Origin: an uncultured Clostridia bacterium
GTDB taxonomy: Bacteria; Bacillota; Clostridia; Oscillospirales; Acutalibacteraceae
DNA length: 64,000 bases
Direction: 5' to 3'
Assembly (NCBI GenBank): GCA_944385105.1
Contig: CALWVR010000006.1
Coordinates: 1-64,000 of the forward strand
A program made the position numbers and the translations under genes. Within the stretch, counting starts at the first letter, position 1; each line of letters starts with the position of its first letter. Positions 24,416-32,898 of this stretch are shown in pieces. The notes below the pieces were generated by a model, which was given only the letters and a program-made list of their open reading frames with translations, did not search any database and was not told the DNA's origin.

Positions 24416-24433
24416 TTATGGGAGTTGATTAAT

Positions 24434-26293
24434 TTGAACGATGGTTTTATAAAAGTTGCAAGCGCTACACCGGAAATTAAGCTTGCAGATTGTATATATA
24501 ATGCAGGACAAATTTTAAAACTTGTTACAGAGGCAAATGAAAGAGGAATATCAATTATTGTATTTCCAGAACTTTGTATAACAGGATATACTTGCGCGGA
24601 CCTTTTTTTAGGACAAGCACTTCTTAGAAATGCCGAGAGTGCTTTATATTACATAGCTGAAAAAACTTCAATTTTTGATATGATAATAATTATTGGACTA
24701 CCGTATTCGGTAGATTGTAAGTTATATAATTGTGCGGCTGTGTTATATAGGGGGAAAATTCTAGGCTTAGTTCCAAAAATTAATATACCTAATTATACTC
24801 AATATTCTGAAAAGAGGTATTTTTCTTCAGGTGATATAAAGAAGACAGTTAATATTAATGGAAACATGGTGCCTTTCGGAAAGAACTTAATTTTTGCTGC
24901 TGAAAATGTGCCTAATTTAAAAATAGGAATAGAAATTTGTGAGGACTTATGGGTCCCAACGCCTCCGTCCAATGCTTTAGCTGAAGCTGGAGCAACGATT
25001 ATAGCCAATCTTTCAGGTAGTGATGAGAATGTTGGTAAAAAAGAAGTTAGGCGCAATTTAGTGAGATTTCAATCTAACAAACTTGTATCTGCGTATATAT
25101 ATTCAAATACTGGTATAGGTGAGTCGAGTACAGATTTAGTATATTCAGGACATAGTGTTATAGCAGAAAATGGTGTAATTCTTTCAGAGTCAGAAGCGTT
25201 TACTACAGGACTAACAATAGCAGATGTAGATATTAGTCTACTTGCTTTTGAGAGAAGAAGACTAAACACTTTTAAGGCAAAGGAGAATGTAGACACCATA
25301 TGGTTTAACCTACCTATTAAGGCTGTAGACATTAATAGAAAGTATGCAAAATTCCCCTTTATTGATAATTTTTGTAATTGTAGCATTGAGGAGAGTAGTG
25401 AAGAGGTACTACGAATTCAAACAGAAGCACTAATTACTAGACTTAAAGGAGCAGGAATAAAAAAAGTAGTCTTAGGTATCTCTGGTGGTCTTGACTCAAC
25501 TCTTGCGTTGGCGGTTGTAGTTAGAGCATTTGACAAGTTAAAACTTAAAAGAAGTAATATAATAGCAGTTACAATGCCGGGTTTTGGAACGAGTGAGAAA
25601 ACAAGGAATAATGCTATTGCTCTATCAAATGAATTTGGTGTATCTCTCCGAGAAATATCTATAGAAGATTCAGTAAAACTGCATTTTAAAAACATAGGGA
25701 AATTTGATGATGAGCATGATATAGTATACGAAAATGCACAAGCCAGGGAAAGAACACAAGTGTTAATGGATCTTGCTAATATGGAGGAAGCACTTGTTGT
25801 TGGAACTGGCAATCTATCAGAAATTGCTATGGGCTTTTCAACGTATAATGGAGACCATATGTCTATGTATGGTATCAATTCTGGTGTTCCAAAGAGCTTA
25901 ATAAGGGAAGTGCTTAGATACGAGTCTAAAAATTTGGGTGGAAATTTAGAAGTTATAATAAATAACATTATTAATACACCTATTAGCCCGGAGTTATTGC
26001 CTAGTATTCAAAATACAGAAGAGATCATAGGACCATATGAGCTTCATGACTTTTTTCTGTATTATTTTTTAAGATATGGTTTCTCAGCCCAAAAGATATT
26101 AAGAATAGCAAATTTGTCATTTGGTGATCAATATACATGTAAAGAAATTAAGAAATGGTTTACTCTATTTATAAAGAGATTCTTTAAGAATCAATTTAAA
26201 AGATCTTGTTTACCAGATGGGCCAAAAGTTTTAGAAATATCTTTATCTCCGCGAAATAGTTTTATGATGCCGAGTGATGTAAATATAAATTAA
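24434..26293 (+). CDS. nadE: Glutamine-dependent NAD+ synthetase
   Basis: 619 residues from TTG 24434, nine bases after GGGAG; the in-frame TTG at 24425 touches the binding site. The N-terminal nitrilase-type glutaminase has triad Glu46 (FPELCITGY), Lys115 (VPKINIPNY) and Cys169 (EICEDLW). The C-terminal synthetase has the ATP-PPi loop SGGLDST at 350-356 and NAQARERTQVLMDLAN. It converts deamido-NAD to NAD using glutamine ammonia. Length is normal for the two-domain form. It ends at a strong terminator. Confidence 0.95.
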   Translation: MNDGFIKVASATPEIKLADCIYNAGQILKLVTEANERGISIIVFPELCITGYTCADLFLGQALLRNAESALYYIAEKTSIFDMIIIIGLPYSVDCKLYNCAAVLYRGKILGLVPKINIPNYTQYSEKRYFSSGDIKKTVNINGNMVPFGKNLIFAAENVPNLKIGIEICEDLWVPTPPSNALAEAGATIIANLSGSDENVGKKEVRRNLVRFQSNKLVSAYIYSNTGIGESSTDLVYSGHSVIAENGVILSESEAFTTGLTIADVDISLLAFERRRLNTFKAKENVDTIWFNLPIKAVDINRKYAKFPFIDNFCNCSIEESSEEVLRIQTEALITRLKGAGIKKVVLGISGGLDSTLALAVVVRAFDKLKLKRSNIIAVTMPGFGTSEKTRNNAIALSNEFGVSLREISIEDSVKLHFKNIGKFDDEHDIVYENAQARERTQVLMDLANMEEALVVGTGNLSEIAMGFSTYNGDHMSMYGINSGVPKSLIREVLRYESKNLGGNLEVIINNIINTPISPELLPSIQNTEEIIGPYELHDFFLYYFLRYGFSAQKILRIANLSFGDQYTCKEIKKWFTLFIKRFFKNQFKRSCLPDGPKVLEISLSPRNSFMMPSDVNIN

Positions 26294-26333
26294 TGGTATT
26301 TATGAGTAAGCTATAAATTCTATAATGTAAGAA

Positions 26334-26366
26334 GAGGTGAAAAACTTTTGCTAAGTTTTTCACCTC
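26334..26366. terminator. Bidirectional terminator after nadE
   Basis: A perfect 14-bp stem, GAGGTGAAAAACTT with AAGTTTTTCACCTC, lies between nadE (+) and the zinc-ribbon gene (-). Confidence 0.85.
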
Positions 26367-26369
26367 ATA

Positions 26370-26804
26370 TTATATTGCAGGAATACTATTTATAAAAGCT
26401 TTAAAATCATTAAACCAGACATTAATATCAATGGGATACCTCATAAGTAGCATGATTAAGAGAATAAAGAGTAATGTTATAGAAATAATTATAAACCAAA
26501 TTAATATTGAACGCGCGTAAGATCTTCTATTAATATTTGAATATTTACTAAAAGACCATATCAGAATTAGTATCAAATTAATGATTGGTATTAACATAAG
26601 GATTTGCATAATCAAGAAAGATGAAGTACTAAGAGGCTTACTATACTTTCCTTGATTTGGGTGAGGAGCATAAATTTCTTTATCAGCTTGTACACCATTG
26701 GTATAGGAAGATAGATTTTCACTTGGAAAATCTATAGAAGTTTGGCAATAGGGACAAATCTTAGTATCTTCAGATATTTCGTTTCCACAGTTAGTACAAA
26801 ACAT
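26370..26804 (-). CDS. Zinc-ribbon membrane protein
   Basis: 144 residues from ATG 26804 after AAGGAGG. It opens with a zinc ribbon, MFCTNCGNEISEDTKICPYC (CxxC twice), then a polar linker, then two hydrophobic segments (FLIMQILMLIPIINLILILI and ILIWFIIISITLLFILLIML). This layout (cytoplasmic zinc ribbon plus membrane domain) is common among Firmicutes proteins of unknown role. Single-gene unit. Confidence 0.8.
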   Translation of the reverse strand: MFCTNCGNEISEDTKICPYCQTSIDFPSENLSSYTNGVQADKEIYAPHPNQGKYSKPLSTSSFLIMQILMLIPIINLILILIWSFSKYSNINRRSYARSILIWFIIISITLLFILLIMLLMRYPIDINVWFNDFKAFINSIPAI

Positions 26805-26933
26805 AAAAAACCTCCTTATTCTCATTCTATTATTAATTATATAGGTATAAATTAAATTTTTCAATATAGTTTTAAAATAATAAGAAAATAGTATATAATG
26901 ATATTATAGAAATAGTCATGGAGGATTTTTATA

Positions 26934-27479
26934 TTGAAACATAAAAAGGTATATAGGATGTCCATTATTGCATTAATGACAGCATTTGTATTTGTAGCGA
27001 CATCAATTAAAATTGTGATACCAATAGGTGGAGGTAATACAATGATTCATCTTGGAAATGCTGTATGTTTATTATCGGGAATAATACTAGGCCCTGTAGC
27101 AGGTGGAATAGCGTCGGGATTAGGATCATTTTTATTTGACATGTTAAATCCTGTATTTATATCTTCATCCATATTTACGTTTACATTTAAATTTATTATG
27201 GCTTTTATATGTGGAAAAATTTCACATATAAGTAATAAAAATGGCGAGAACAAAATGTATAACATAGCAGGTGCTATTGTTGGAAGCACTTCATATATTA
27301 TATTGAGAATATTGAAAACTTTGATTGTATATATTTGTTTTATGGAAATCGATACATATTACGCTATAATTTTATGCTTAAGGGGAACAATAGTAACTGT
27401 CATTAACGCGGTTATAGCTATCGTTATATCTATATTTTTATCTACCCCTATTAAAACTTTGTTAAGGCCATATATTTAG
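26934..27479 (+). CDS. ECF transporter S component
   Basis: 181 residues from TTG 26934, nine bases after GGAGG. Five to six membrane spans, with the S-component pattern IHLGNAVCLLSGIILGPVAGG and GLGSFLFDM. S components bind a vitamin or metal and dock with a shared energising module (EcfA/A'/T), which is not in this window. The substrate cannot be told. A TATAAT lies ~35 bases upstream with a weak -35 box. Confidence 0.8.
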   Translation: MKHKKVYRMSIIALMTAFVFVATSIKIVIPIGGGNTMIHLGNAVCLLSGIILGPVAGGIASGLGSFLFDMLNPVFISSSIFTFTFKFIMAFICGKISHISNKNGENKMYNIAGAIVGSTSYIILRILKTLIVYICFMEIDTYYAIILCLRGTIVTVINAVIAIVISIFLSTPIKTLLRPYI

Positions 27480-27491
27480 CTGTTAGCAATA

Positions 27492-27779
27492 TTACTGGGT
27501 AACGTTTAGTATATCATTTATTATTCCAAGTGAAACATCTGGTTTTATAGAGTTTTCATATAAATATTTTATAATATTATTTATCAAGACTATATCTTCG
27601 GATAAGCAATCAAGTGATAATTTTTCCTTTTTGCCATTAGATTCTGAAGACACCTCAATACCATATGAAGTAGTACTGTTGTTATTGCTTGAAATCAAAT
27701 TATAGTATATATTTTCGTTTTCCTGTAATTTTTCTATTTTTGAAAAAGTTTTTGTATATAATTTAGTGCATGTAGTCAA
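27492..27779 (-). CDS. DUF6514-like small protein
   Basis: 95 residues from TTG 27779, seven bases after GGAGAG. The pattern is YYNLISS...SYGIEVSSES, then VLINNIIKYLYENSIKPDVSLGIINDIL. This strand-then-helix layout with SYGIE and a C-terminal helix resembles a small clostridial family catalogued as DUF6514. That name is from recall and needs a profile search. Convergent with the ECF gene. Confidence 0.6.
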   Translation of the reverse strand: MTTCTKLYTKTFSKIEKLQENENIYYNLISSNNNSTTSYGIEVSSESNGKKEKLSLDCLSEDIVLINNIIKYLYENSIKPDVSLGIINDILNVTQ

Positions 27780-27945
27780 GTTTTTTCTCTCCTTAAAGTA
27801 TGAAATTATTTACCAAATAATTATAAAACTATTGTGAAAAAATTTCAACAAAATAATATAAATTTTTTTTATAAAATTTTTATATTTCCTATTGACAATA
27901 AAAAACGTATATGATAAACTAATCTCATAGTTTTCTTTAACATTT

Positions 27946-28034
27946 GGAGGGGTGTCCGAGTGGTTTAAGGAGCTAGTCTTGAAAACTAGTGATCCTGAAA
28001 GGGACCAAGGGTTCGAATCCCTTCCCCTCCGCCA
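27946..28034 (+). tRNA. tRNA-Ser (TGA)
   Basis: A class II tRNA with a long variable arm. Acceptor GGAGGGG with CCCCTCC, anticodon TGA in CTTGAAAA, T-arm GGGTTCGAATCCC, encoded CCA at 28032-28034. First of two serine tRNAs. Confidence 0.96.
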
Positions 28035-28040
28035 ATATAT

Positions 28041-28132
28041 ATGGAGAAATACCCAAGTGGTGAAGGGGCTCCCCTGCTAAGGGAGTAGGTCGGGTGACCG
28101 GCGCGAGGGTTCAAATCCCTCTTTCTCCGCCA
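28041..28132 (+). tRNA. tRNA-Ser (GCT)
   Basis: A class II tRNA with a long variable arm. Acceptor GGAGAAA with TTTCTCC, anticodon GCT in CTGCTAA, T-arm GGGTTCAAATCCC, CCA encoded. Six bases after the first, so likely one transcript. Confidence 0.96.
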
Positions 28133-28136
28133 ATTT

Positions 28137-28169
28137 AAAGCTTCAACGCATGTTTTGTGTTGAAGCTTT
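28137..28169 (+). terminator. Terminator after tRNA-Ser pair
   Basis: AAAGCTTCAAC and GTTGAAGCTTT form an 11-bp stem, followed by ACTTTT. Confidence 0.8.
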
Positions 28170-28325
28170 ACTTTTAATAAAAACTATTGTTAATTTTTAC
28201 AGATACTCTTCATTTGTATAGAAGTCTGCTGTGAACTTTATTGCTTATTAGAATAACTTCTAAAATGTATTGATTTTTTCAATTTATGAGATCTTGTTAA
28301 CAGAATATTGCTTAGCTATTATTGA

Positions 28326-28355
28326 TTGACAAATAAAGTTAAAAAGTGGTATAAT
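28326..28355 (+). promoter_or_regulatory. Promoter upstream of fprA
   Basis: TTGACA, 18 bases, TATAAT. It is ~255 bases before the fprA start, so the transcript would have a long leader. The rest of the 28170-28612 gap is AT-rich with no other feature seen. Confidence 0.7.
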
Positions 28356-28612
28356 TAAAATAATATTTAAGATAATTTAAGGACTATTTTAAGTTTTATA
28401 ATCTACTATTATATAATTTAAAGATTTTTATTTATAATTGGTCTATTTTATGCTTTATTTAGACTATAAAATTAATGTTTGAGGTAATGCTTATAATGGC
28501 TAATTTGAATAATATGTTAGTTTGTATAATGCAATATGAGGTGCAATTTATAAACGAAAATTTTATTAATATATTTTTTTTATAATTGAACACTTGGGAA
28601 ACGAGGTTGATT

Positions 28613-29827
28613 ATGTACTGTGTAAAAAATTTAAAAGATGATTTATACTGGATTGGTGGAAATGAGAGACGGATAGCTTTATTTGAAAATATTTATCCGG
28701 TACCTAATGGTGTATCTTATAACTCATATATAATGCTAGATGAGAAGACAGTTGTTTTTGATACAGTAGATAAGTCTGTATCAGGGGTGTTTTTTGAAAA
28801 TATAGAACATATATTAGATGGAAGGAAGTTAGATTATCTTATAGTAAATCATATGGAACCAGATCATGCTGCTACTATAGAAGAAGTTTTGTTACGATAT
28901 CCTGATTTGACTATAGTATGTAATGAAAAGGCAGCTAAAATGATTAAACAATATTTTAACTTTGACATTGATAGTCATGTAAAGCTAGTAAAAGAAATGG
29001 ATGTTTTAAATACAGGCAAACATAGTCTAAGATTTATTATGGCCCCAATGGTTCACTGGCCTGAAGTCATGGTAACATATGATGAAACTGACAGGGTATT
29101 GTTTTCAGCCGATGCTTTTGGAACATTTGGAGCATTAAATGGTAATATTTTTGCCGATGAGGTAAATTTTAAGTCTGAATGGTTAAGTGAAGCTAGGCGT
29201 TATTATGCTAATATAGTTGGTAAATATGGCCCACAGGTGCAAGCACTTTTAAGTAAAGCTAAAACTTTAGATATTGATATGGTTTGCCCACTTCATGGTC
29301 CTGTATGGCGTAAAGATATTAGTTGGTTTATTGAAAAGTATCAAAAGTGGAGTAGTTATACCCCGGAGGAAAATGCTATTACTATTGTATATGCCTCTAT
29401 TTATGGAAATACAGAGAATGCTATAAATATTATAGCTTCCAAGCTTGCAGATAGGGGAATAAAGAATATTAAAATTTATGATGTATCAGCGACACATCCA
29501 TCATTCATTATATCTGAAGTATTTCGTTGTTCTCATTTAGTTTTTGCTTCTACAACTTATAATGCTGGTATATTTGTAAATATGGAGACATTAATTAATA
29601 ATATTATAGCACATAACGTTAGAAATCGAACTATTGCTATAGTAGAAAATGGAAGCTGGGCTCCAACAGCAGGACAATTAATAAGGAAAAAACTTTCTGA
29701 ATGCAAAGATATTACATTTTTAAATAATACTATTAGTTTAAGGTCTGCTTTGAAAAAAGACCAAGTAAATTTAGTTGAACAATTTGTAGATGAAATTTGT
29801 GACTCTATATCTAAATGTAGTGGATAA
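28613..29827 (+). CDS. fprA: A-type flavoprotein FprA (flavodiiron protein)
   Basis: 404 residues from ATG 28613 after GAGGTTGA; an earlier TTG has no binding site. The diiron site in the metallo-beta-lactamase fold is complete: His80-x-Glu82-x-Asp84-His85 (NHMEPDHAA), His148, Asp167, His228. The flavodoxin domain begins near residue 258 (IVYASIYGNTENA). Flavodiiron proteins reduce oxygen to water or nitric oxide to nitrous oxide in anaerobes, taking electrons from rubredoxin, and a rubredoxin gene lies 300 bases downstream. Length and layout are standard. Confidence 0.95.
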   Translation: MYCVKNLKDDLYWIGGNERRIALFENIYPVPNGVSYNSYIMLDEKTVVFDTVDKSVSGVFFENIEHILDGRKLDYLIVNHMEPDHAATIEEVLLRYPDLTIVCNEKAAKMIKQYFNFDIDSHVKLVKEMDVLNTGKHSLRFIMAPMVHWPEVMVTYDETDRVLFSADAFGTFGALNGNIFADEVNFKSEWLSEARRYYANIVGKYGPQVQALLSKAKTLDIDMVCPLHGPVWRKDISWFIEKYQKWSSYTPEENAITIVYASIYGNTENAINIIASKLADRGIKNIKIYDVSATHPSFIISEVFRCSHLVFASTTYNAGIFVNMETLINNIIAHNVRNRTIAIVENGSWAPTAGQLIRKKLSECKDITFLNNTISLRSALKKDQVNLVEQFVDEICDSISKCSG

Positions 29828-30123
29828 TTATTGATAAGTATAAGAAGAGTAAAGATATAAATAACATTTTTAATTTGTTTGTGCCATTTGTATAAACCTT
29901 ATATATTTAATATTTTTCAAACAATGTTGTCAAAGAAGGTATAAACTAAAAATGTTAGTTTAATATTTGAACCATTATTGTTAATGTTACATAAGATTTA
30001 AATATTTAGTTTATAAAGTTTATTTTTCAGATTAATTTTTGTTTTGCTAGAGAATGATAGAATTGATTAAAGATATGACTATATTTACATTGATAGATTC
30101 TAAAAAAGGAGGTGTAGAATAGA

Positions 30124-30279
30124 ATGAAGTATGTGTGTGATCTTTGTGGATGGGAATATGATGAATCAGCTGGAGATCCAGAGAATGGGATTGCTCCGGG
30201 TACAAAATTTGAAGACTTACCAGAAGATTTTCAATGCCCACTCTGTGGTGCAACAAAGGAGCAGTTCTCAAAGGCTTAG
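30124..30279 (+). CDS. Rubredoxin
   Basis: 51 residues: [11 protein letters not shown] and [13 protein letters not shown] supply the two CxxC pairs that hold the single iron. The intervening acidic [18 protein letters not shown] is the rubredoxin core. AGGAGG precedes the ATG. It carries electrons to the flavodiiron protein encoded just upstream. The 296-base gap between them holds no gene I can see. Confidence 0.96.
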   Translation: MKYVCDLCGWEYDESAGDPENGIAPGTKFEDLPEDFQCPLCGATKEQFSKA

Positions 30280-30337
30280 AGCTGTTGCTTGTATCTAGGT
30301 TAAGAAATAAGTGTACTACTTAAAGTTAATTAATAGG

Positions 30338-30385
30338 GAGTCGGTCCTGGTAATATGAACTGATAAAACTAGGAAAGGCTCTTTA
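30338..30385 (+). terminator. Large imperfect hairpin after rubredoxin
   Basis: GAGTC and TCCTGGT pair with ACTAGGA and GGCTC, followed by TTTACATTGTTT. Probably the rubredoxin terminator. The large loop also permits a structured RNA. Confidence 0.5.
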
Positions 30386-30528
30386 CATTGTTTAGAGTTA
30401 TTAGATATTGGTAGTGTATTGAGTTATTTATAAAGGCAGAAAAAACAAGTTAATTTTTATAATAAGAATCGTTTTTATTTTATGCTTAAATTGATAGCAG
30501 ATTTCGTATAATACATAATAACTTTTTC

Positions 30529-30557
30529 TTGAATAACAACTTTATTTGTGTTACAAT
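30529..30557 (+). promoter_or_regulatory. rpsO promoter
   Basis: TTGAAT, 17 bases, TACAAT, about 135 bases upstream of rpsO, which leaves room for a leader RNA. Confidence 0.65.
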
Positions 30558-30570
30558 ATTAATGTCCTAT

Positions 30571-30625
30571 TCTCGGATTAACCGATATTATCTAATATTT
30601 TAGAAGCACCTTGGTTATTCTGAGA
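30571..30625 (+). promoter_or_regulatory. rpsO leader, candidate S15-binding RNA
   Basis: TCTCGGATTAACC pairs with GGTTATTCTGAGA (two non-standard pairs) around a ~29-base insert that can form a further stem. It lies between the rpsO promoter and start. S15 is known to regulate its own mRNA in several bacteria through different leader structures; this is a candidate for such a site. Confidence 0.5.
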
Positions 30626-30691
30626 TATAATAAGCTTTTATATATTTTTATAATTTGCTTTAGGATGTAATTTTAAAAAGGTGGTATAATA

Positions 30692-30955
30692 ATGCAAAAA
30701 GAAATAAAGGCAAAAATTATTAGTGACTATGCTAGGAATGAACTTGACACAGGATCTATAGAGGTACAGGTTGCTCTGCTTACAAATAAAATTAATTCAT
30801 TAAATGAGCATTTAAAGGTTCATAAGAAAGATAAAAGCTCTTACCGTGGTTTATTAATGATGGTAGGAAGAAGAAGAAGACTTCTTAGTTATCTTAAGAA
30901 AAATGATATTGAGAGATATCGTGACTTAATTGCAAGATTAGGGCTCCGCAAATAA
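30692..30955 (+). CDS. rpsO: 30S ribosomal protein S15
   Basis: 87 residues, with [39 protein letters not shown] and [11 protein letters not shown], the universal S15 blocks. AAAGGTGG precedes the ATG. It binds 16S rRNA early in small-subunit assembly. It stands alone, with leader and terminator. Confidence 0.97.
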   Translation: MQKEIKAKIISDYARNELDTGSIEVQVALLTNKINSLNEHLKVHKKDKSSYRGLLMMVGRRRRLLSYLKKNDIERYRDLIARLGLRK

Positions 30956-30958
30956 AAT

Positions 30959-30995
30959 AATAGGTAGATACTTTTTAGTATCTACCTATTATTTT
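30959..30995 (+). terminator. rpsO terminator
   Basis: A perfect 14-bp stem, AATAGGTAGATACT with AGTATCTACCTATT, followed by ATTTTATT. Confidence 0.85.
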
Positions 30996-31093
30996 ATTGT
31001 ATTTTAAAAGTTAGATAAAAATAAAAGCAACTGATTAAAGTATAATCAATTACTCTTATTTGATAGTTTATAATTTTTCAATGTATAACATTA

Positions 31094-31438
31094 CTAATTG
31101 TTATAATTTTCTTCTTCGATGGTACTTTCTTCAGCTTGAATCTGATTATTTAATTCACTTTTCTCTTGAACATTTAATTTATTAAGCTCACGAGATTTTA
31201 GGTATTTAACTAAATCATTGCCTAGCCACCCTGTAATTGCTCCGGCGGTTGTTGAAGCAACAATAGTTACAACTTTTAAAGCAGTATTAACCTTAGAAGA
31301 TTTTTCAACTTTTTTATTAGAAGTTGCACAGTTTGTTGTAGTTGCTGATTCTTCTTTAGATTGATTCTCTTCAGCAAAACAAGAAATTCCACTTGTTAAC
31401 AATGATATTGCGAGTATTCCTGAAATTAGTTTTTTCAT
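31094..31438 (-). CDS. Small exported membrane-anchored protein, 114 aa
   Basis: Start at ATG 31438, nine bases after AAGGAG. The signal peptide is KKLISGILAISLLTSGISCFA; LTSGISC places a cysteine near the cleavage site, but it is not a standard lipobox. Then an acidic Ser/Thr-rich stretch with one more cysteine, a hydrophobic segment (ALKVVTIVASTTAGAITGWLG) and a charged, glutamate-rich tail. The layout resembles a short version of the exported operon proteins at 5.9-9.5 kb, but without their shared motifs. Unknown function. Confidence 0.7.
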   Translation of the reverse strand: MKKLISGILAISLLTSGISCFAEENQSKEESATTTNCATSNKKVEKSSKVNTALKVVTIVASTTAGAITGWLGNDLVKYLKSRELNKLNVQEKSELNNQIQAEESTIEEENYNN

Positions 31439-31604
31439 AGAATCCATCTCCTTAAAAGTTATTATTAATATAAAAAAAGACAACTTAATTATATAATAAT
31501 AAAAAATAATCTTATTTCTTATTTAGAATTAAATTAAAATTTGGATAATAGTATAAATTATGTAAATATATACATTTTTATTTGTTTATTATTGACATTA
31601 AAAT

Positions 31605-31632
31605 AATTCCCTACACTTTAGCATAGGGAATT
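31605..31632 (-). terminator. Terminator of the DUF378 gene
   Basis: AATTCCCTA pairs with TAGGGAATT; on the minus strand it is followed by ATTTTAATG. Confidence 0.7.
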
Positions 31633-31645
31633 AGAAGGGGTTCGG

Positions 31646-31861
31646 TTATCGTGCATCTTGTTGGACAGCTTCTTCAGTTTCTCTAAATAAGAGTGAAATA
31701 CACCATATAGCAGCTAGTGCAACAAGTGTATACACGATACGGCTTCCTATACTTAATTGTCCACCGAAGATCCAGCCTACAATGTCAAACTGAAATATAC
31801 CGATAGAACCCCAGTTTAGTCCTCCGATTATAACTAAAATTAATGCGATTTTATCTATCAT
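31646..31861 (-). CDS. DUF378 small membrane protein
   Basis: 71 residues from ATG 31861 after GAGGGGTG. Two membrane spans and the family signature LILVIIGGLNWGSIGIFQFD, then VGWIFGG and LAAIWCISLLF. DUF378 proteins are widespread in Firmicutes, and their function is unknown. Confidence 0.88.
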   Translation of the reverse strand: MIDKIALILVIIGGLNWGSIGIFQFDIVGWIFGGQLSIGSRIVYTLVALAAIWCISLLFRETEEAVQQDAR

Positions 31862-32011
31862 AAATTTCACCCCTCATTTTTAAATGCGGAATTACCCGCA
31901 TAGTTAGTTTTAACATATAAATCTTTAGTATACATAGTAATTTATAAAATAAAAAATATGTGATAACTTGATTTTATAAAATTTTTGTGGTAAAATTATA
32001 ATAAACGATTT

Positions 32012-32088
32012 CCGGGTGTGGCGCAGATTGGTAGCGCGCTTGAATGGGGTTCAAGAGGCCGCTGGTTCAATTCCAGTCACTCGGACCA
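32012..32088 (+). tRNA. tRNA-Pro (GGG)
   Basis: Acceptor CCGGGTG with CACTCGG, anticodon stem CTTGA/TCAAG around ATGGGGT (anticodon GGG), T-arm GGTTCAATTCC, CCA encoded at 32086-32088. Its 3' end abuts the first copy of a ~200-bp repeat and a broken recombinase gene, so it is a likely insertion point for the downstream island. Confidence 0.94.
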
Positions 32089-32287
32089 TAATAGTATGTA
32101 TCTTTTGATACAACGAGAAAGCCCAGTATTACTGGGCTTTCTCCGTTTTTAGGGCACAGTTTTTATTGTTGTATTTTTTGAAAATACCACCGTATTTTAG
32201 AGACTTTCCCTCTAGGTGTGTGCATGAGGTGTGCACTTTTTGAAAAAATCTTCGCAGGTGTGTGCATACTTTCACACGGTTTAATTT
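32087..32287 (+). repeat. Island repeat R1, includes terminator
   Basis: About 200 bp closely matching R2 at 39094-39291. Shared landmarks: GTATCTTTTGATAC (a palindrome), the perfect terminator AAAGCCCAGT/ACTGGGCTTT (32118-32140) with T-run, CCTCTAGG.GTGTGCA, CTTTTTGAAAAAATCTTC and GTGTGTGCATACTTTCACAC. It begins at the CCA end of tRNA-Pro and serves as that gene's terminator. Partial copies occur at 44462 and 56501. Confidence 0.85.
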
Positions 32288-32674
32288 TATAATATAAAAA
32301 TGAGAAGTCTACTAAATGATAAGATAGTAGACTTCCTAAATTTGTTTAACTAATCTTGTATTAAAAATTTACATACTACAGTTTAAACTTTGTCTATGTA
32401 CGCTTTAATCGGTAAAATAAAACCTAATTATATGTTGTATATTATACTTTGCCGATTGGTATAACAATTAATCGCCATATAAATTCAGTAAAATGATCTC
32501 CCTTTTTAACTTTTTAGCGTAGTTTATAGTATAATATGTTCCACCGCTTTTTCTGCCATCCCATGCTGCTATAACGAAGTTTGAATGATTGACCATATGA
32601 CTATTTCGTTTAAGCATGCAGTCATGAATGCTAAATAAAATATCGTTTTAAAGATTAATGGAGGAGTTTTATTT
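32288..32674. other. Gap between repeat R1 and recombinase leader gene
   Basis: AT-rich, without a credible coding frame. The only landmark is GGAGGAG at its right end, the ribosome binding site of the gene at 32675. Confidence 0.4.
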
Positions 32675-32836
32675 ATGACTGATGTACAATTTGAGTCTGA
32701 AAAGGAATATCAGGTTCAAATGAGCCTCATAAAAGAAATGCTGGAGTTAGGTCTCATAACAGAGAAGGAGTACAGTAAATTTGATACAATGTTTATAGAA
32801 AAATATGATCCCATATTCAGCACATTATATCACTAA
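32675..32836 (+). CDS. Small SHOCT-like protein ahead of recombinase, 53 aa
   Basis: ATG 32675 follows GGAGGAG. The product MTDVQFESEKEYQVQMSLIK, with EMLELGLITEKEYSKFDTMF, matches the short helix-turn-helix pattern of SHOCT-type domains (LLxxGxITexEyxxl). Small genes of this type often precede large serine recombinase genes in clostridial elements, as here. Looks intact although the recombinase is not. Confidence 0.7.
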   Translation: MTDVQFESEKEYQVQMSLIKEMLELGLITEKEYSKFDTMFIEKYDPIFSTLYH

Positions 32837-32898
32837 AATGGATTGATATCGGGCTTTTTAAGAGGTAATATTTGATGAGGTAAAAAGGAGGTGAAAAA

